A DNA stretch of 64,000 nucleotides, taken from positions 62,001 to 126,000 of the forward strand of contig JAEESE010000012.1 of assembly GCA_016286165.1 (NCBI GenBank), read 5' to 3'. How positions within the stretch are numbered: position 1 is the stretch's first letter; every line of letters begins with the position of its first letter. The translations under genes and the position numbers were made by a program. A model generated the notes under the pieces. The model had not been told where the DNA came from and did no database searches. It saw only the letters and a list, made by a program, of their open reading frames with translations. Shown here in pieces: positions 61,424 through 64,000 of this stretch. This DNA comes from Bacteroidaceae bacterium. GTDB lineage: Bacteria; Bacteroidota; Bacteroidia; Bacteroidales; Bacteroidaceae.

Positions 61424-62125
61424 TCAGGCAAGAACAGACAACACGGCGGCCACCTCTTCGGCCGTCGTTTGTTTTATGCCTGACGGCAGCAGCGACGAGC
61501 ATGAACCGTGGATCTCGACGGCACCGGTGGAGTCGAGAATCTGACGGGCGTTGTGACTGTTGACACCTCCGCCGGGCAGAATAAGGATACGGCCGTCGGC
61601 CTGAGCAACCAGATTACGCAAGCGTTCTGCACCCTGCAGAGCAGAAGGAGCACCACCCGACGTGAGCACACGTGTGGCGCCAAGGTCAATGAGCTGCTCG
61701 AGCGCACGGCTCTGATCTGCCACCACATCGAAAGCACGATGGAAGGTGAAGGGCACGCCAGCAGCCGTTATCAACTGACGCGTAGCTTCAACGTCGATAC
61801 ATGAATCCGGAGTAAGCACACCGGCCACAATGGCTGAAGCGCCCTCGGCAGCAAACAGCTCGATATCGCGCAACATAGCGTGCAACTCGGCCTTAGTGTA
61901 GACGAAATTACCTTCGCGCGGACGGATAAGGACGTGGATACGAAGGTCGGGAAATGAGGTATGAAGTTGGCGAAAGAGGCCAAGCGAGGGCGTCAGGCCG
62001 TCGAGCGACAGAGCCGAGCACAATTCTATGCGCCCGGCTCCGCCACTTACTGCGTTGATGGCACTTTGCAGCGAGCCACAGCACACCTCAAGTTCGCGTG
62101 GCGAGGTGTTGTGAATGTTGAGCAT
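61424..62125 (-). CDS. cutC: CutC family protein
   Basis: A 233-residue TIM-barrel protein when started at 62125 ('MLNIHNTSPRELEVCCGS'). A longer frame reaches 62290 but reads through the end of the fucosidase gene in another frame and is rejected. CutC signatures: 'GAGRIELCSALSLDGLTPS', 'HVLIRPREGNFVYT', 'FHRAFDVVAD', 'ILTSGGAPSAL'-type ('RVLTSGGAPSA') and 'ILPGGGVNSHN'. The family was linked to copper homeostasis, but its biochemical role is still unsure. It lies eight bases after the fucosidase gene, so they share a transcript. Confidence 0.9.
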   Translation of the reverse strand: MLNIHNTSPRELEVCCGSLQSAINAVSGGAGRIELCSALSLDGLTPSLGLFRQLHTSFPDLRIHVLIRPREGNFVYTKAELHAMLRDIELFAAEGASAIVAGVLTPDSCIDVEATRQLITAAGVPFTFHRAFDVVADQSRALEQLIDLGATRVLTSGGAPSALQGAERLRNLVAQADGRILILPGGGVNSHNARQILDSTGAVEIHGSCSSLLPSGIKQTTAEEVAAVLSVLA

Positions 62126-62133
62126 AATCTTTC

Positions 62134-63444
62134 TTAACGGAGAGCAAGTTCTACGACATAATCTGCTGTGGAACGTGAGGCGGGAAGCTGAATCTGCAAC
62201 TCCTGCGACTTGCCTTTCTTGGAAGAGACCACGGCAAGCTGACGGCCGTCGGCAAGGGCACGGGCGGTCTTGGGCGCCTTGCCCGTCCATGGAATGGTGA
62301 TGCTTGTCGTTTCGGCATCGAAGACATGCAAGAACAGACGTCCCTGACGCTTAGTGGTAACTCCCCAAGGCTGTTCGGGAATCTGTGTGGCCGTGGTCTC
62401 GTAGATGCTCTCGCCATTGACACGCATCCACTGACCGATGTCCTTCAAGCGGTCGAGAGCCGTGGCAGGCAGCTGCCCGTTGGGCTGAGGGCCTATGTTA
62501 AGCAGGAGATTCGAACCCTTGGCGGCGGCGCGAGCGATGAGACGTATCAGTTCGGCGGACGACTTGTAGTTCTGGTCTGTCACCTTATAGCCCCACATTC
62601 CATTCATCGTCTGGCACATCTCAAGCGGCAAGTGGCTTATCTCCTGACCGGAAAGGCCGGCGGTGTTCTCGCCTGGCAGGTCGCGCTCAAACATCTGGAA
62701 GTCCTCGCCCGTGATGGGTGTGATGTGGTGGTTGTTGCCGATAAGGCACGACGGCTGCAGACGATGGATATACTCGTAGAACTCAGGCATGCGCCAGTCG
62801 AAGGGGATAGAGTCGCTATCGTGGTCCCAATAGCCGTCGAACCACAGAGCGCCGATTGGAGCATAGCGTGTGAGGAGCTCCTGAACCTGAGCCTCCATGA
62901 AACGGAAATAAGAATCGAAATTAGGGCGTAAGGTCGAGCGCGTGCGTAAGCCCGTACGACCAAGCGGATAGTCAGGACGCATCCAGTCTAAGATAGAATA
63001 ATAAAGATGAAGCTTCACGCCCTGAGCGACACAAGCTTCCGACAGCTCTTTCAGCACATCACGTCCGAACGGGGTGGCATCGACGATGTTGTACTTGCTT
63101 TGACGTGTATGGAACATCGAGAAACCATCGTGGTGGCGCGAAGTGAAGGTGATATACTTGGCACCAGAATCCTTGATGGCACTCACCCATTCCTGCGCGT
63201 TGAAGAGGATGGGATAGAAACAGGAGGCCACCTTGGAATATTCCTCGTGGGAGAGGCCGCTGTTGAGGTACCACTCGCCTTGGGCAAATTCGCTGTAGAT
63301 GCCCCAGTGGATAAAGATACCGAAACGGAAACCCTCGAAAGCACGACGCGCTTCCATGTTGTCGGCCGAGGGTGTGTAGGTCTGCGCTTGCGCCGAAAGC
63401 AGAGCGGCGAGGCAGAATGAGATGGATAAAAAGAGACGTTTCAT
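62134..63444 (-). CDS. GH29 alpha-L-fucosidase, secreted
   Basis: A 436-residue enzyme from the ATG at 63444 with signal peptide 'MKRLFLSISFCLAALLSAQAQ'; the frame extends to 63534, but those codons would bury the signal. GH29 features: 'FRFGIFIHWGIYSEF', 'YITFTSRHHDGFSMF', the nucleophile Asp in 'GALWFDGYWDHD', and 'NLLLNIGPQPNGQL'. It releases alpha-L-fucose from glycans such as mucin or plant xyloglucan. TATCTTTG (63456-63449, minus strand) lies only five bases before the ATG, which suggests a very short or absent leader if it is the real -7 element. Followed by cutC. Confidence 0.93.
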   Translation of the reverse strand: MKRLFLSISFCLAALLSAQAQTYTPSADNMEARRAFEGFRFGIFIHWGIYSEFAQGEWYLNSGLSHEEYSKVASCFYPILFNAQEWVSAIKDSGAKYITFTSRHHDGFSMFHTRQSKYNIVDATPFGRDVLKELSEACVAQGVKLHLYYSILDWMRPDYPLGRTGLRTRSTLRPNFDSYFRFMEAQVQELLTRYAPIGALWFDGYWDHDSDSIPFDWRMPEFYEYIHRLQPSCLIGNNHHITPITGEDFQMFERDLPGENTAGLSGQEISHLPLEMCQTMNGMWGYKVTDQNYKSSAELIRLIARAAAKGSNLLLNIGPQPNGQLPATALDRLKDIGQWMRVNGESIYETTATQIPEQPWGVTTKRQGRLFLHVFDAETTSITIPWTGKAPKTARALADGRQLAVVSSKKGKSQELQIQLPASRSTADYVVELALR

Positions 63445-63550
63445 GCGACAAAGATAACGATAATATGGAAAATGAAAAATGAAAAACGAAAAAAGATACA
63501 TCGGCCATACATTTTCTTTCGCTGGAATCCGCAATCATCAATCTTTTCAT

Positions 63551-63558
63551 TATATTTG
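63551..63558 (+). promoter_or_regulatory. Candidate -7 element of the TerB/DnaJ-like gene
   Basis: TATATTTG, about 72 bases before the ATG at 63631. No -33 box seen. Confidence 0.4.
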
Positions 63559-63630
63559 CAAACTGAAAGTGAATATCAACAATACATTAACCAAATAATA
63601 ATGCGGGATGTACCCCCGCGTATCACAAAT

Positions 63631-64000
63631 ATGGCAAAAGCGAAATGGATTGGCGGCTTCCTCGGACTGCTCTCCGGAGGCCCGATAGGCGCACTGGCAG
63701 GCTTCGTACTCGGAGCCCTGTTCGATGTTATGGCAGGCGATGGCGGCCTTGAGATTAGTGATTCTACTGATTCAGGCTACGGCGGCGGCAGCTACTACTC
63801 CGACGGCTACGACCGCACGAGTCAGAGCTCAGGTGTGGACCAAGGCACCCGCAACGGTTTCCTCTTCTCGATGCTCACGTTGGCAAGCTACATAATACGT
63901 GCCGACGGCAAGATCATGCACTCGGAGATGGAAACTATGCGCTCGTTCCTGCGTCAGAACTTCGGGCAAACGGCTGTGGACGAGGGTAACGCCATCATGT
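63631..64000 (+). CDS. TerB-domain (DjlA/DnaJ-like) protein, N-terminal part
   Basis: Open from the ATG at 63631 to the window end (123 codons). Gly-rich hydrophobic segment 'GGFLGLLSGGPIGALAGFVLGALFD' region (residues 6-30) resembles the membrane/glycine-zipper N-terminus of DjlA-like proteins. A Gly/Ser/Tyr linker follows, then the start of a TerB fold ('MLTLASYIIRADGKIMHSEM'). In DjlA relatives a J-domain follows TerB; it would lie beyond the edge. An ATG at 63601 would add ten residues and is less likely. Confidence 0.75.
   Translation, partial: MAKAKWIGGFLGLLSGGPIGALAGFVLGALFDVMAGDGGLEISDSTDSGYGGGSYYSDGYDRTSQSSGVDQGTRNGFLFSMLTLASYIIRADGKIMHSEMETMRSFLRQNFGQTAVDEGNAIM

Noticed and set aside
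61424..62290. Long form of CutC starting at 62290
   Set aside because: The added 55 residues are Cys/Arg-rich, overlap the fucosidase coding end and are not like CutC; the ATG at 62125 fits the family.

Overview
The window looks like chromosome from a gut-type member of the Bacteroidales, most likely Prevotellaceae. The evidence is the six-gene Na+-NQR operon, an arabinose operon with a NUDIX-type AraR-like regulator, a type IX secretion (T9SS)-like C-terminal tail, a dockerin-type fragment, DUF5107 and DUF5112/5113-like proteins, and promoters of the Bacteroidetes TTTG / TAnnTTTG type. These points are established family knowledge applied to what can be read; no database search was run. I see no rRNA, tRNA, CRISPR array, prophage or transposase.

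Layout. 1-1416: 5' part of a TamB-like gene, leftward. 1563-8006: nqrABCDEF, rightward, closed by a hairpin that can terminate from both sides. 8154-24026: leftward arabinose block with three transcription units: (i) lipoprotein aldose epimerase, sugar porter, Na+/sugar symporter, AraR-like regulator, araD, araA, terminator; (ii) a TlpA-like thioredoxin, then araB with its own promoter and terminator; (iii) a second sugar porter and a large DUF5107-TPR protein. 24225-29008: udk, mltF-like transglycosylase and a Dna2-like nuclease-helicase. 29143-31812: large secreted HEXXH protein. 31813-32620: non-coding, with a degenerate 22-bp tandem array. 32621-35002: UvrD/PcrA helicase. 35072-42166: response regulator, tandem sensor kinase and two TPR proteins. 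42260-49743: gyrA, clpC, htpG. 50314-51414: alanine dehydrogenase, rightward. 51415-55920: repeat-rich zone with GH16, a dockerin remnant and GH35. 55921-58344: HypD-like glycyl radical enzyme. 58528-61414: two-thioredoxin-domain protein and an aspartyl protease with PDZ. 61424-63444: CutC and GH29 fucosidase. 63631-64000: start of a TerB/DnaJ-like gene.

How the genes work together. NQR couples NADH oxidation to sodium export; the Na+/sugar symporter in the arabinose operon could use that gradient. Arabinose is taken up, isomerised (AraA), phosphorylated (AraB) and epimerised (AraD) to xylulose-5-phosphate, with the AraR-like protein as likely sensor. GH16, GH35 and GH29 enzymes point to use of plant or host glycans.

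Most unusual points: an NqrC with a rubredoxin-like N-terminal domain and a metallothionein-like cysteine-rich tail; a 22-bp tandem array upstream of the secreted HEXXH gene; a sigma-54-type promoter with a palindrome before htpG; a gyrA promoter inside the loop of a 16-bp-arm palindrome that may also end clpC transcription; 42-bp perfect inverted repeats around the GH16/GH35 module; and palindromic intergenic repeats that appear in frame inside coding genes.
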